From: Leptoclinus maculatus
Taxonomy: Eukaryota > Chordata > Actinopteri > Perciformes > Stichaeidae
DNA: 64,000 nucleotides
Reading direction: 5' to 3'
Assembly: GCA_032191485.1 (NCBI GenBank)
Contig: JAVDOI010000012.1
Location: forward strand, 12,863,640-12,927,639
In this document: positions 12,229 to 58,669 of the stretch, piece after piece
Numbering within the stretch: position 1 is the stretch's first letter
Layout of the letters: every line of letters begins with the position of its first letter
The notes under the pieces: model-generated
Seen by the model: the letters and a program-made list of their open reading frames with translations, nothing else
What the model was told of the DNA's origin: nothing
Database searches by the model: none
Program-made: the position numbers and the translations under genes

Positions 12229-12234
12229 AATAAA
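12229..12234 (+). terminator. uts2: uts2 polyadenylation signal
   Basis: AATAAA lies 380 nt after the stop, with GT-rich sequence at about 12,287-12,293. It is the first canonical plus-strand signal downstream of the gene. Confidence 0.65.
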
Positions 12235-12342
12235 AACTGTATTCTAAATACTGTCTCTGCTAATCGTCTTTTCTTGAAAAAAAAGGTGTCGGTGCAAAAC
12301 ATATCAGGCACAAACCTCGAGTTTTCTTCATTTTTTCCTTTT

Positions 12343-12348
12343 TTTATT
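12343..12348 (-). terminator. camta1: Candidate distal camta1 polyadenylation signal
   Basis: TTTATT on the plus strand (AATAAA on minus) lies about 110 bp from the uts2 signal, in a T/A-rich tract. If used, the two genes end almost tail-to-tail. Confidence 0.3.
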
Positions 12349-12931
12349 ATTTTACAGCAGAAAGAATATAAAGCATTCAGAAAACATCTTCCATATTTTA
12401 AGGGCAATTCAAAACGTTTTGCATGGCTTCAGCAGCTGAAATATCTTTTTTTTTTTTCTTTTTTTTTTAAACATATCCATCGAGTCAGTGACGCTTGTAC
12501 ATGCACAATTACAAAAATAAAACTTACAAACAAGAGAAGGGAAGAAAAAGGAGGAAAGCAAAACACATTAGGAGAACCGAGAGGAGATGAAACCTTCAAG
12601 GGTTGGGGTCGGGAGCGGAGAAAATTTGGGTCACATAACGAGGAAAGACAGAGAGAAAGACAGCTATAGAGGAGAGGAAAATAGATCTAACACTAGTTCA
12701 CATGCAAAGTGTCGAGGACCCACAACTTTCTATCAAAGCAGGGTCTTTTTTTTTCTTCTTGGTTTGGAATTGATGAAAACGTGCAGTTCGGTAAAGGGTG
12801 CCATATAATTGCTGTCCATAAACTACTGAATGCTTGTCTTGCAATACTGGCATTTGCATAAGAGTAAGTCGACTACATGTGTCCAATCATTTTAAACTTC
12901 ACTAGGTCTATAGGTCTCCACAAAATAGTTC

Positions 12932-12937
12932 TTTATT
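12932..12937 (-). terminator. camta1: Candidate camta1 polyadenylation signal
   Basis: AATAAA on the minus strand (TTTATT on plus) is about 4.5 kb past the camta1 stop, with a GT-containing stretch downstream. Choosing between this and other AATAAA copies needs RNA data. Confidence 0.35.
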
Positions 12938-15900
12938 GCTCTGTGTCCACAAGTGGAATATGTTGTAAAACTGTTTCTGTTCTGTTGTCCTGATGTGCCT
13001 ACCTTTCTCTGGTTTAGGTGCTTGGGGAAAAAGAAGAGGAGGAAAGGCAGATTCCCAGGTCTATCCACAGAACATCTTGAAATTGATAATACTGTATGAA
13101 GAGTGCCTATAAGCTAACCTGTCATCCCATTCATAAATGGCAGTAAAAAACAAGATTTGCAGGTGAACTTTTCACATAGCTACAATCTTAATCGTAAATA
13201 CCCTCTGCATTATGTCACTTAGATAAATTAAAGGCCTAAAGAACCGGCCAGAATTATACTATGATTTGACAGGCTCCTATGACAGAAAGTCAAATCATTT
13301 ATCTTAATGAGCTATATATAACAGGACATTATGCCGGGGCTCCACCGGTGTCTGCAATGATCAACGTTACTGAGAGGAAATGGATTATATTTGATATTCA
13401 TTCATTTTAAAGACTTCAGCATCGCAGCGCTGAAGCCGTCTGTCTTTACCAGAGAGCACTGCTGGAAGGTTTTTCCTCTTTCAATTACAGCTTCTCTGCT
13501 TCCTCCTCCCCATTTTGGCACCCTGAGTAAAATACAGAAGGGAGGTGAACCTGTCCCTCAGCCTGGAGAATAGCGATGCCGCTCAGCGTACAAATGAAAC
13601 TGACACCGTGACATGTCTGCGTGTGTGCTGCTGTGCTGTGTCTTGTGCGTGTGTTCGTGTGTACCGTGTGTCACTTAGTTAATACTTGCTATACATACTG
13701 TGACAATGGTCTCCGCCCATGTACATTTGTCCGATTTGAAGTTGGGAGCACACTGATCAAATCTAAAAGAATAGAAAATAACCAAAGAAAAAGTCTAAAA
13801 AGTTTGAGCTTGGTCTAAAAACAATCCTGTCGTCATGCTTTGCTATGAAAACCTCAGTAGCTATCGAGTATCGATCACTGGCTCATTTGTAGGTTTCCCG
13901 TCAGCCCTCCAGTCACATGCCCTCTGTCTTTCTGAGTTCTGTGACACGTCAAACCAACGTTCATCGTTTTACAGAACAGCAAGTCTTTATAACAAGTCTA
14001 TCTGACTACAGATTCTAGGAAAATAAGCATGCTTTAGGTGCAGTTTGGTCACCCAGTTAACTATTTTACCCATGCAAGCATAATAAATTCTTCTCCTTTT
14101 TCGCCACGACATCGCATTGGCTATGCATTCAAACCACAGACCAGGAGGATGAATGCAAGGCAACAAACCCCAGTAGTGGCATATCTAAGTGTGATTTTAA
14201 CAAGCTGTCCCTTTTACGAAACACAAAAGAAGGCATACAAACAAACAAAAAAAATAAAGCTTAGCATGTTGACAAGCTGGAGTGCTGTGGGAATATCATA
14301 TTGTCGCTTTGGTGAGTGTAAGGTGACGGTGATCGTGTGTGTTCATGTAGAGGATACAGCACTGTCTGTGGGTGACCATGTTCTCTCACATTCTCTTAAC
14401 CTCAGGTACATTGTATGCATTCTGACACTGGGCTTGTGTGATCAGGATATGAATAGGCACTTTCTACATAAACACTCGGGAAAATAAAGTTTACATATCA
14501 GAAGTGTGTGGAAAACAAACAAAACAACCAGTCAGTCAAGGAAATACATCTGAGAAATACCTACTTAGCCTAATAATAATTTCAACAAACATGACAATAC
14601 TTCAATAAATAAAACTCAAGTTTTTCAGTGGCACTTGGCTTAGAAATCAAATGTCATTACTTTGATACAGAATACACTTTCTGGTAGTTCTGGTAGGAAT
14701 ATATTATAGAAATTAGGCAGCAACCAACAGGCACCTCTGAACCAGCAGCTCATGTTCTCTCTCGGATTGTTCCTACAGCCCAATCAATACTGATATATAC
14801 GTATAATATATATGATCCAATGTATAAGACACATCTTATGCCTCATAATAATAAATGGCACTAGTGCACTGTTTTACACACAAGTTACTACAGTCATTTT
14901 GGCTCATTGACCCTGCATCGAGGCAAGTGACAACTTTTAGTGCTGTCCTTCCGGATAGAATCGGTTTAGCACCTTTGACTGTCGGAACAGTTAGTTTTGC
15001 AAATGTTTTCAGCTGCTTGACAAAGAAATCCAGTCATGTACAGTATGCTACACATGTTTTTCAACTAGACATTTTTTTCTCTGTTCCTTTTGACATAGAA
15101 TACAAGGTCTATTTAAACCCTGGCAGCCTTGATCACGTTGTTTTTTTTTTGTTGGTGTCTTTTAATTAAAACACATTGTATTAGGAAAATCCTGCCACCA
15201 GTTTATCACAGGGATCAGCCCAGAATTGATAAATCAATGCTTGCTGAAAGGTGGTGTAAAGTTAAAGAGGTGAATTCAATCTTTCTCGGTGACAGAGACA
15301 AATTACATGGATCGCTTTATAGGAACACCGTGGGCAAGGCTGCCAATCTTTAAGCTCAGGCGAGATACCTCAGTAACACATTCCATTTGCAATGACAACA
15401 AAAATAAAATGTAAACTCTGCTGTGTATTCAGTGATGGTCAAATGCTTCAGTTATCTGTGGGAATGGTGGAGACATGACAGACTTAAATGCATTCTGCTT
15501 ACATATAACTCCCTCTGCAATCTGTGTACCGCATTGTTCTAGTGATCCTCGACCACTTGTAATCGTATGGTCTTCAGTGCTAGTGTGTATTTCACTGTAT
15601 GATTATCTGTTCTGCAAAAATTAACTTAATTCTTTTCTTAAGCTATATAGCATTCAAATACCTTGGCACCATTGGCAAAAGATTCTTGGTAGCCCAAAAC
15701 AAACAAAAAACAAAAAAAAAGTAAACATAACCATACTTGTTTTATGATAATGCAGACATCTCCTAACTCTAAATACAGTATTTTTTTTTTACTTTTTATA
15801 TTGCAATAATATCATGCTTTAGCAAAATGTTCTTCTCAAGAACAATCAAAATAAAATAAAATACTCTAATAGTGAAATAGTTTTAATTTTACAGAGCATA

Positions 15901-17450
15901 GCCACTACTGCTTTTGTTGTTTTTTCCCTTTTTGACTCTGTTCATACTTTTCATGCACATAGCTCATTTTTATCCCAGGTATTTACACTATATACAAACA
16001 ATACAACCATACTTCTTAGGCATTCAAACAAAACTATACAAATATTCTGTTTTTGTCTCGTACCTGTTTTTGACCCATTTTTAATGAATAAAATAATATA
16101 TTTCTAAAATACAATCCCCTTTGGGTAAACGTTTTTTTCCTACGTACTTTCAGCCTTCTTTATATACAGAAATCGCTCAATTGTCAAAAATATGGATTTG
16201 TCAAACCCCTATTTTGGGACAAGCTTAGGGACCCCTCAAAGAATCTCTAAGACGTCAAGGCAATGTATGTGATCTTCCCCTCAAAAGCCTTCACAGGCTC
16301 TGAAGTTCATTTAAAAAGAACAGTAATAAACTGCATGACCATGACCATTACAACACAAAATAGGCAAGTTCTTTTCTCTTGTTCGGTTTCAGAGGATCAA
16401 TCAACTGGAACGAAGCAAAATCAAAAGAAACGGGACAATACGGGGATAGCTTCATTACTGAGATGACAGAACTTATGGGGGATAAGATGGAAACAAAAAG
16501 AAAATCAGAGGATAGGCTGAAAGACTAGACCGTAAGCACACAAGCAAAGACTTTTCTTGCCAAGAAGTCATGCATTTTTTTCTTGGTAGGATTCAACAAC
16601 ATAGAGTCTGAAGATACAGATCACCAATACATTGGACATGATGGAACAAATACATTGGACAGTATGGAACAAATTCAAGTAATAAAGTGACAATATATAC
16701 CATAAAGCATAGGTTTTTTTAAAAAAGAAATGGCAAAAACAAAATATTTTATCCCCCATCTGCTTCTGCATGGTTAAACCCCGGACTACATTCATTTGTA
16801 GCTCCACCCGTGTGGGCAGACTGGTGGGGTAGAGCACAGTGGGACAGCAGGAATTGTTGAGCTAAATTGAATATCATATCATCTACAGCAGTGGGTAGAA
16901 GTGGGCGTGTGGGTGACCAATATATTTGGTAAAAAAAAATCCTTCCTCAAATGAATTGATTGGTCACTTAAAACACAATTAGAGGCCAGAGTGTTTCTGC
17001 GCGGCCTCCCCTATCCTCTGAGATCTTCTGCAGTACGCCTTAATTTACGCCTTAATGTCCTCCTGTTTGACAGACCTCTTCAGGCATGTCCCGCGTTTGC
17101 TTCCTTACCGTCCAAAACCTCTTCATATTCCAAGAAGACAAAGCAATCCATGAAAAAAGTGCAAAAAAAATGCCATGAAGCAAATGTTCTGCACCCCCCC
17201 CCCCACCCATCCCGACCCTTTTAGTTTATAATCCTGTAGAAGTTGCCACTCTCCGACCAAAATCAAGTCAGTGGAAAGGATAGATATGTGAAAAAATGCT
17301 GTTGTACATGTAATAGTAGTTGAACCAGTAACACTGCAGTAGTAGTAATAATCGCAGTGCTTGCATTGATGTTTTTTTTTTTTTTTCCATTTCTCTTGTA
17401 AAATGTCTCGGGTACAAACAGAAAAGAAAGGAGGAGTCAGGAGAGTGATG
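12938..17450 (-). other. camta1: camta1 3' UTR (probable)
   Basis: About 4.5 kb of AT-rich sequence below the last camta1 coding exon with no splice-supported coding content. It has several A/T homopolymers and a Pumilio-like TGTAAATA on the minus strand (TATTTACA on plus, near 15,976). A long 3' UTR is usual for CAMTA1. ORFs here are short and unrelated to known proteins. Confidence 0.6.
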
Positions 17451-17481
17451 TCACATCGCTAGGGGGCTCTTCTGAGGGGTC

Positions 17482-49938
<32,457 letters not shown>

Positions 49939-50167
49939 CTGTGGGGTACGCAGAAAAAGAGAGAGGGATGGGGGAGGTTAGAAAGAGATGACTTCATGGA
50001 TAGTCTAAGAGCACGGCTTCTTACGGATGTAAATGCCCGGAGTAGTAGTGGCACGTATATATACTGGGGCTCAGCTGTGAGGGATTTTACGCGGAACATG
50101 CCAGCTGGTTGGTGAGAAGTAAAATGCTGCTGAACTTTTAACGCTGTGGATGGTAACCTTTACACGC

Positions 50168-50172
<5 letters not shown>

Positions 50173-50202
<30 letters not shown>
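50173..50202. repeat. (CA)n microsatellite
   Basis: Perfect CA run preceded by CACGCACACG. Confidence 0.95.
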
Positions 50203-50203
<1 letters not shown>

Positions 50204-51717
50204 CAGAGCACAGGGCAACAGAAGATCTCACTCACTATGTGACTATCCGTATCGCAAAATGTGCGGGTGCTTGGATGTGTATACTAGTGCGTGTCATTTA
50301 CGTGTGTATTTATGTGCATATGTGTGATAATTACAATGTGTGCTCGTGTAACACACTTATGGCATTTTGTCAAGTCCTCCCACATGGTGAGCTGATGCCC
50401 TCAATTAACTCTGCCTGTATTTACCAAGTCAAAACTCAACAATTTGCCGCCTGCAAATTGTTACTGGGTTACCTCGGCAAATTCCCTAAATTGACAGCTT
50501 ATGAATAATAGGTGGCGTTTAAAGGAATGTTGTGCTGGTGTGAATAACATCAATTCGCTTCTGTAATCATGAAAAGCTTTGATTACCGAGCATGGCTCGG
50601 TAAAGACTCACACAAGGAATGTTCCCCTTTCAGTTCTTATCACTTCCAATTTATTACAAACATCCCGGTGCCACGACGCCCACACACACGTAACACACCA
50701 ATGCAGCACAATATCCCTATGCTTGACGCATAGGATACAAATAAAGGCTGCGATGATTACAGCTGACCTGAAGGCAGCCAAATATAAGAAAGGTACACAG
50801 TACAAAGATTGTCATCCAGATGTATGAAAGATTCACGCAAAAAAACCCGCACGTACATGCGTGCACTCGCAGCTAAATAAGACGCAAGAATCGACAAACC
50901 AACACAGACCGCGATAGAAAAAAATGCCGTGACAACACGTGTGTGTGACTGCAGTTGGAAGCTTCATCAGTACTAAGTGGCAAATAAATCAGGGCGCTGC
51001 TACTGTAGGTCTGTGCTCCCTCTCAGTGTGTACCATTAATCTACGACTACATCCCCCCCCCTCCCCTTTCATCAGACAGGGGTGTGGTTGGGAGCAAACA
51101 CATCCAAAGAAACAATCACTAGTCTGGAAAACATCTGAAACGTACCAACAACCAACACTATCTCAACGTTTATGGAGCAGCCACAGCTCCAGAGAGCGGA
51201 ACAGCAAGAAACCCGTAGGTTAAGCAATCTCCAGGGGGACAGATGACCTCCCCCCTCCAACACTTCCACCAGGAGCTGGACATTGCAGTTTGTTATCTCA
51301 CCGCTTTCCTTGTCCCCTGTCATTGGTATGGACACGAGGCGAAGAGTGCTGCCCTGTTTGCATGGAGATGGCACGGGGCGGCGTGCGATGCTCCCAGATG
51401 GCATCACCAGCTGTGTCAACAGCTAAGAGATGCCCTCAATCTTTACTTGGAGCGAGAGTGCCAAATACAGACAGCTTCATTCAATTATGATCATACATAA
51501 ACATATTTGGATGTATGGCCGTGCAGGAGGACACAGACCGACCGGACAAGGACAAACTCATTCGCATACTGTAACACACACACACACACCTACACACACA
51601 TTGTTTAGATTTATACAATCATACACATGGATACCCACAGTCTCTTCCTTTCAGCACCCACACTCCCAGCTGTTTTCTACCTTTTCACACATAGCCACAC
51701 GACTATGCATGCATGCG

Positions 51718-51723
<6 letters not shown>

Positions 51724-51794
<71 letters not shown>
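51724..51794. repeat. (CA)n microsatellite, 71 bp
   Basis: Perfect CA run preceded by GCATGCATGCGTGCG. Confidence 0.97.
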
Positions 51795-51799
<5 letters not shown>

Positions 51800-52849
51800 A
51801 CAAAGGAAGACACCATGTGGCAGCCTCAGAGCTCACCCAAACACAAGTAATCTGTGTCTCTGTGCTTTACTATAAGGAATCTGCTATCGGTCTGTCTGGA
51901 ACTTTCGCTCTCTTTTTCCACAATCTTGTTTTGCTTCTTTCTTTCTTCTTACTCTATATTAACAGTTCTCTCCCAACTCAGGTCCACTTCCACTCGGAGA
52001 GGAAAACAACACAGTGAAAATGTAAAGCATCACATAAATCTATCAGGATGGTAATTTAATTTAGTTTCCTGCTGGCTGCTTTCTTTTTCCACAGTGTAAT
52101 ATCAGGAGTTGGTTCTCCAGGAGTAGGGGGAAAACGGCTGAGGGGGAGTTTTTGCCTGGATACTATTTTCCAGAGAAAATGAGATCTCATTAACTTATTG
52201 ATTAATTGTGTAATGTAGTCTTTTGGTTGTGTTTTCACTCGTTTCCCCAACGTGGGTCTCAGGGCAGCTTTCCAGTCTCACTTCCGCAGTGGAAAGGAAA
52301 GACCGGGAGACAGTTGCCGGAGCCTGTGGTGTGCAGGTGTGTGAGGATGTGAAGCAGTTTGTATCTCTATGTATTATAGTGTTTGTATGATGCACATGGT
52401 GTGTGTGTGTGAGCTCAAGTCTATAAATACACACATGTCAACACGTTGGCTACGTCTGCAAGCAAGTGTGCCAAACATTCCCATGTTAAGGCCTCTTTAA
52501 GCGTGACTGTATGATGCATATGTAAAATGGAGCATGTCTCCAGCCAGCATTTTGATGTTGCTGTGTTGTGTTAATGTTTACTGCGCCTCCCTGGAACAGA
52601 TGGATAGATGTTGAGCTAATTACTAGGAGAGTCTTGGGGAGTCAGCCATGGGGGCGGAAGGCCTGCTGAGTGGGTGGTGGAGCGCCTTCCTACCCCTCCT
52701 TTCACCGCTCTCTTTCTCCCAAACGCGCGCAAGACACATCAGCATACAAAGGCAGAAGATCACACAGTCACGCACACGTTCACAGTCTAATACACAATTC
52801 ACCAGCCACACCCGGAAAAATTTGGTGTGGCAACGCACGCTTTCGCTCG

Positions 52850-52851
<2 letters not shown>

Positions 52852-52880
<29 letters not shown>
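52852..52880. repeat. (CA)n microsatellite
   Basis: Short CA run with CpG-containing flanks. Confidence 0.95.
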
Positions 52881-52887
<7 letters not shown>

Positions 52888-54599
52888 AACGCGCGTATGC
52901 AGGACATCGCCATCGCAACCGGAGGATAAAGGTGCTGTTGTAGCCAGGCAACAGGTTTCTCATGGCACCCACGCACTTAAGAGGCAGCCATGTGCTCCTA
53001 CGATCTCTCAGTGACTGCCTACCTCGTCCTGAAGTCAAACACCCTGTTCTACTCCAAAAGACAAAGAGGGAGAGAAAGAGAGAAAGAGATCCGCTAATGG
53101 AGCTGAAGACACAGACGGAGTTAGATGTCGGTGGAGACAGCTTACGGTGACCTTCTTACTTTGTGCTGAATGTGAGGTAGGGGAAGTGTAAGCTGAGCTG
53201 CGGCTGAGTTATAACTAACTTGAGACTTGGGCGCAAAGCACATCTGGTACGAGTGGTCAAGTAATGTGCTCGCTGTCTCGTTAAGTCTCTGTGACCCTGC
53301 TGCAACTCCGCCAACTCTCCTGGAACACCTCCATGTAGCCGCTGCTACTCCAACAGCCCCACCACTGCTCATTAAGAGACAGAGAGCGGAGGAAAGAGAC
53401 CTGTTCCAGTAAGAGATACATGGAAAGACAGAAGAATGAGAGTAACAGCTCTTGTATTGTCAGGCAGGCAGCTCTGCTCCATGGTTATACTCTACTATAC
53501 TAGGCCTCGCTTTCACAACTTGTGCACAGGAGCGATAAGAACACCATTAACATGAAAGGATCTTAATTGAGAGGGGACGCTTCATGCAACGCGGATGAGC
53601 CAGCGAGTGCAGGGAGGAAACCTTGTTCCTCTCTGATAAAATAACCCGCACCCAGGAACGGGGGCTTCAAAGCCTGTCACAGTGAAGGCAAGAGCAGAGC
53701 AGACAGGGGCTCAGGTATGGGGACTTTTAGTCTGAGGAAGGAATGGGGGAAATAAGCAAAAGAGGGAAGGAATGAGACAGTCCTTCATGGGAGAACTGAA
53801 CTAGCAGGCTACAGGGATCTCCATTTCAATACAAAGTATCATGAAAGCAGCAACAGTCAATTGTTTAGTCACAAACAGTCAGCATCAAGGCATCAATACA
53901 GAGGGGAGGTGCATGTGTTGGTGTATTTGTGTTTGTGGATGTATCTGTGCCTTTATGTATTTGTGTCTGCCTACATTAAATTATAAATAGCATGTGAATG
54001 AGTGTCTAGAGGCATATTTCTGGAGGCATGTTTCTGCATGCAGAATGAGTGCAATGAGCTGTGAGTGCGAGTCTGAGTGGATCTGCTATTTTGACTGCGT
54101 ACTCATGCTGTCTCGCAATGCGTATTAGACTTTGTGGTGTGCATCTTTGCACATGTCTGTGCAACTTCGTGAACAAAAGGAACACCTGTGTACTGAATGT
54201 ATGTGTTTCATGTCGCACGCTGTGGTCGGCTGAACGGGTACGAGTGGTTATTAAGGCTCTGCCCTCCTGGCTATGCGGGGGCAGTCGCCCTGGCAGTGGC
54301 ACCGTGATGGATAGCATGGGGTGCCAGTCATTAGGCAGCCTCCTGGCCTCTGGCACTAAGGTTGCACTCTTAAACACCGACCTCCCCCGCTTGTCCCCAA
54401 ACACCGCGGCTCATTTCAAGGTCAACTGCCTCTGTGGTGCCGTAAGTTCACCTCCACAAGGCACAAGACTTCTTCCTTTTGTTTGGAACCTTTATCGCTC
54501 ACTGCCGACGGGTGTGTTTTGGAAATGTGGGGGTGGATGGCTGGTGCCTTACCTCGTGCAGACACGCAGAAACACAGTGACACACGTGCAGTACATGAA

Positions 54600-54735
<136 letters not shown>

Positions 54736-55435
54736 CAAACACACATACAGAGGTAAACAAAAATCCAACGTCAAGCCCTCCCAAAAAGCCAGCAAACAGC
54801 CTGAAGCTCCTGTCTAGGTTGTAGCGCATACCCCTATCTGAACCTGCCCCCCCCACACACACACACACACTCCCCCCTAGGTCCTCTATGACAAACTTGC
54901 TGTTTAAATGTTCCCAGTTTAGAATACAGACACCCTAATAGGGGTGTCTGAGTCAACGCGCAACTTAACTGCTACAATTCACCATCTACTGCACGCGGCT
55001 CTGCACCAACCACAACACCGCCTGAGTGCTAAGCTAAAACGGTGCCCGGGGGTGGGTACCAATCCAGGGGTAAGAGCCAGTTTACAGAGGGGTTTTCTTA
55101 ATTTGAATTGCCTCGATTGCCTCCGTCCAAGGTCTGTGAGAGGGATGGCAGAGCACAGCCCAGCAGGAGATCCTAATTTAGGGATGATTCATACTCCACC
55201 TCTTTACCTCCACTACCTGGTGTACGGGGCTGGGAGATATGAAAGGCAGAACTTGGAACTTTTGAGGAACAGGAAGAGGCCAGCATGTTTGAGTGTGTTT
55301 CGGAGGAAGCCAGGGGCTGAGGCCTGTGATGTTTAATTCAGTAGCACATAATCACTCCGATGGAGTTGAGAGCGGGGCTTTAAATAACTCAGCTTAGAGG
55401 GGCAGAACTGCTTCACTCTGGGTGGGGGAATGCAA

Positions 55436-55438
<3 letters not shown>

Positions 55439-55475
<37 letters not shown>
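55439..55475. repeat. (TG)n microsatellite
   Basis: Perfect TG run. Confidence 0.95.
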
Positions 55476-55481
<6 letters not shown>

Positions 55482-57755
55482 ACACACTTTTGCACGTGTG
55501 CAGATATGCGAGTGCATTTCGCATTTCTACATGTCTGAGAGGGAATATGCGAGAGAGTGCTCCTCTATTTTTGTGTGTGGCTCCTCCCTGCTTTGAAATA
55601 TTGTATTTGTGCAGTGCACCACAGTGAAAGGTGGATTGTGTTTGTTACTGTGCCAAGCATGTGCATGCATTACAATAAAAGTGCAAAAGGCCAGTATTCC
55701 GAGCCTGAATATAGAGGAGCGTTCTGGATGCCAAGCGGGCAGGCAGTAAGTCAGGCGGTAAGCTGGGCAGTGAGGCATTGAAGCCCCTTTAGCTGCCACA
55801 ACTCAACTCACAGTTTACAGCCTACTTATTCTTCCTAAGGCCCTTTCAGAGCACACTACCCTCTCCATTAGTTGTGGTGGTCCCAAGTGAGAGGCCACGC
55901 TGCCCAGTGGCAAGCTGAGAAAGGGCCATCGGGATCTCATCTGGCTGCCATAATGGCCTCGGCTGAGCCCGTGGCACTGATCCTAATATTCAGTGGCCAT
56001 CCAGGTGACACAAGTCACTGGAATAAGAGGAGGGAAAGGCAGTTACTGAGCTCTGTCAGACACAGGGTGGATTTAACTGTATGCTCTCTCTTCATGGTTC
56101 CTTTTCCTTTGTTTCCACCTCAAAACAACCTCTCAACAGAGCCTTTTCCACTCTCTAATTTTCATCTCTTCCTCCCAGGGCATAGTGCAATTCATTTGGA
56201 GGAGGAAAACACAGCTAATGCCATCTCTCTCTCGACTCCCTCTCCTCTCTGCTCCCTTTCATATCAGCGCGTAGTCTGATTTGTTTGTGTGCGTCGTCTT
56301 TCTCCCCGTGTCAGTCGACAAGGCGTGCTATTTATGTTGCCTCTGCCCGTGTCTGTGAGCGAATCAGGACTTCACAGGAGCAGCCGGGGGAGATGTGCTG
56401 GTGCATTTCTAAACAGGGAGTCACAGGGAGGACTAATGTGTGTCCAGCAGCAAGACAGTCCAACCTGGCCACTATCTGCTTCGGCAATGGCCCACTGAAC
56501 AACAATAGATAACACCGGTTGTCAGCATCAAAAACAACAACAACTGTTGAGGTTGTAACAGAAAAGAGACCCAGTCAAGCACAAACTAGTGGAGCATAAA
56601 TGCACATATATGTAGATATGTACACACACACACACACACCACACACATGCATCAACAGACGTACACACATTGACAACAGCAATGACCACAGGACTGCTGA
56701 GCCTGTGTGCTCTGTCAAGCATGGTGAGGGGCTCATTATTATTACTGGGCTGGATACTGGAGCAGCCCCAGAGCTCAGCTTGGCAAGACCTCTCTCTGGA
56801 GACTCACACACTGGCCTCTACAGACACACACATGCACACACACACACATTCATACACACCATACAAATGGGTAATCAAACGTCTGCCCGTTGGGAAAAAA
56901 AAATAAAAAATGCTCAAATGGTTTCCTAGCAACCAATGGTGTGTACTGGCGCCACATGAAAAATTTAAAAATAAACAGCGTGTGCCTATGTGTATGAATT
57001 TGTGTGAGAATGAGGTTGAGATTAACGGTGCATATTAGAGAGGGATAGAGGGGTGTATGGGGGAGGAGTGCTGGGAGTGAGCGGTCAGAGATAAGAAGTC
57101 ATGAATGAGATTTGAGAGGGTAAAGAAGAGAGAGAGAGAAAAGGTGCCATCAGAAGTCTGGCAATCTGATCGACAAACACAACAAGCATTTCCCCAGCCT
57201 CTCTAGCGGGGCAGTGTTGACTGCGAGTTGATCCGAGGAGCAGGTCCACAGACAGTTGAGGCCATGGCTGGGAATGTGTTATCAAATCACAGCTCAGAGA
57301 GCGATCGTCATGGGAATAAATCAGTATCTTACACGCGGTTACAAATATGTAGCAACCCCTGCAGGGGAGGGGATTATACAAGAGCCAAGAGCACAGGCTT
57401 TAGGAAAACGGCCTAAAATGCAATGCTGCATATCACACCAAGTTCAAATGCAAAACACGGGGCGTTGTGCTATACCAAAGGCGCACAATCAGGTGAGAGT
57501 AGTGGTTTGTAAAATTGCTGCAGAGCGCTGTACAAAGAGGCGTAGCTGAATCTCTGGGGCTCTGAAGAGGTTTTTGATCATTGCAGAACATTGTAACTAA
57601 AAGACAGCGAGTCCCCTTTAAAACGAGTCAACAAAAAAAAGACAGCGTTACATTCTATTTGTTTATCTGTGTGCGAGTGTGTGAAATGCGGGGGGAGCAA
57701 AGCAAGCGTGTAATAGTGTGCGTGTGTGCTTCCATAAGATACTAGTGCGTGTCAT

Positions 57756-57779
57756 TGTGTGTGTGTGTGTGTGTGTGTG
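57756..57779. repeat. (TG)n microsatellite
   Basis: Short TG run. Confidence 0.93.
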
Positions 57780-58020
57780 CATGTTTGGTACATCTGTATG
57801 TAAAAGTGTGTGCGCGAAGTAGTGAGAAGCATACTATCTCCATCCAGCAGCTGCCACAAAGAGGCTTCCCAAAACAAGCGCAGGGCCATGACAGAGACAG
57901 AGCGACCGCAGCCTTCTGGTGGTGTAATAGGAAATTAATTGAGACCATCAATATGGTATTAATCATTAAAGCTCAGGTGCTGAGGTGGCACTTTGCTGAC
58001 TGCTCTAGTGTTGGCAGAAC

Positions 58021-58049
58021 TCACACACACTCACACACACACACACACA
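58021..58049. repeat. (CA)n microsatellite
   Basis: Short CA run with one TCAC interruption. Confidence 0.93.
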
Positions 58050-58642
58050 GTAAAAGTTTGACCTGCTGTTTTGCAAAAATAGTAGGTGGGGACAAAAAGA
58101 GAGAAGTAGAGACAAAGGAAAATGAGAAAAAGGAAAGTCTGTCTACTCAATCTAAACACACAGAGGCAGAGGTAGTATTCATACACAGCAATCCAAGGTC
58201 ACCGCTTGTCTTGCTTTGCCTGCAAAGTGGTCAGTCTTTACCTCTTTTTTAGCTCCCCCTGATAGCGACTCAATAGCGAGACAGAAATTGAATGGGTTGT
58301 GCGTATTCTGAAAGATGTTCAAATCAGAAAATGACAGGTACATTTGGAGAAATATTCATCAACTCCCTTGGAAGCCATGTTCCTACTACCATCTAATCCT
58401 TCGCGAGGCAAAGCACAGCGAGGACTGGAGTGCCGGTGTTAATCAGCCAGAGGAGAGCCAAATTGCAGCAACTACATTAAGCCGTTAAGCACACCACGTC
58501 TCCAAATTGTTTGAGGTGTCTCACTGAGATGAATGCTTCTTCTTATGAATTATACATCACACACATACAACACCAGACACAGACTTTTTATATATATATA
58601 TGTGCATGTGAGCGCACATGCAGACAGTTTTGCATGCGTTTG

Positions 58643-58669
58643 GTGTGTGTGTGTGTGTGTGTGTGTGTG
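58643..58669. repeat. (TG)n microsatellite
   Basis: Short perfect TG run. Confidence 0.93.

Noticed and set aside
11956..12669. 237-residue plus-strand ORF downstream of uts2
   Set aside because: It lies in the uts2 3' UTR and beyond, is low in complexity, has no recognisable domain and crosses the uts2 poly(A) signal.
14038..14487. 149-residue plus-strand ORF
   Set aside because: It is antisense to the probable camta1 3' UTR, with no domain, no promoter signs and AT-rich codons.
12250..17450. VAMP3 or PER3 between uts2 and camta1, as in human
   Set aside because: No exon resembling either was recognised; the stretch behaves as 3' UTR.
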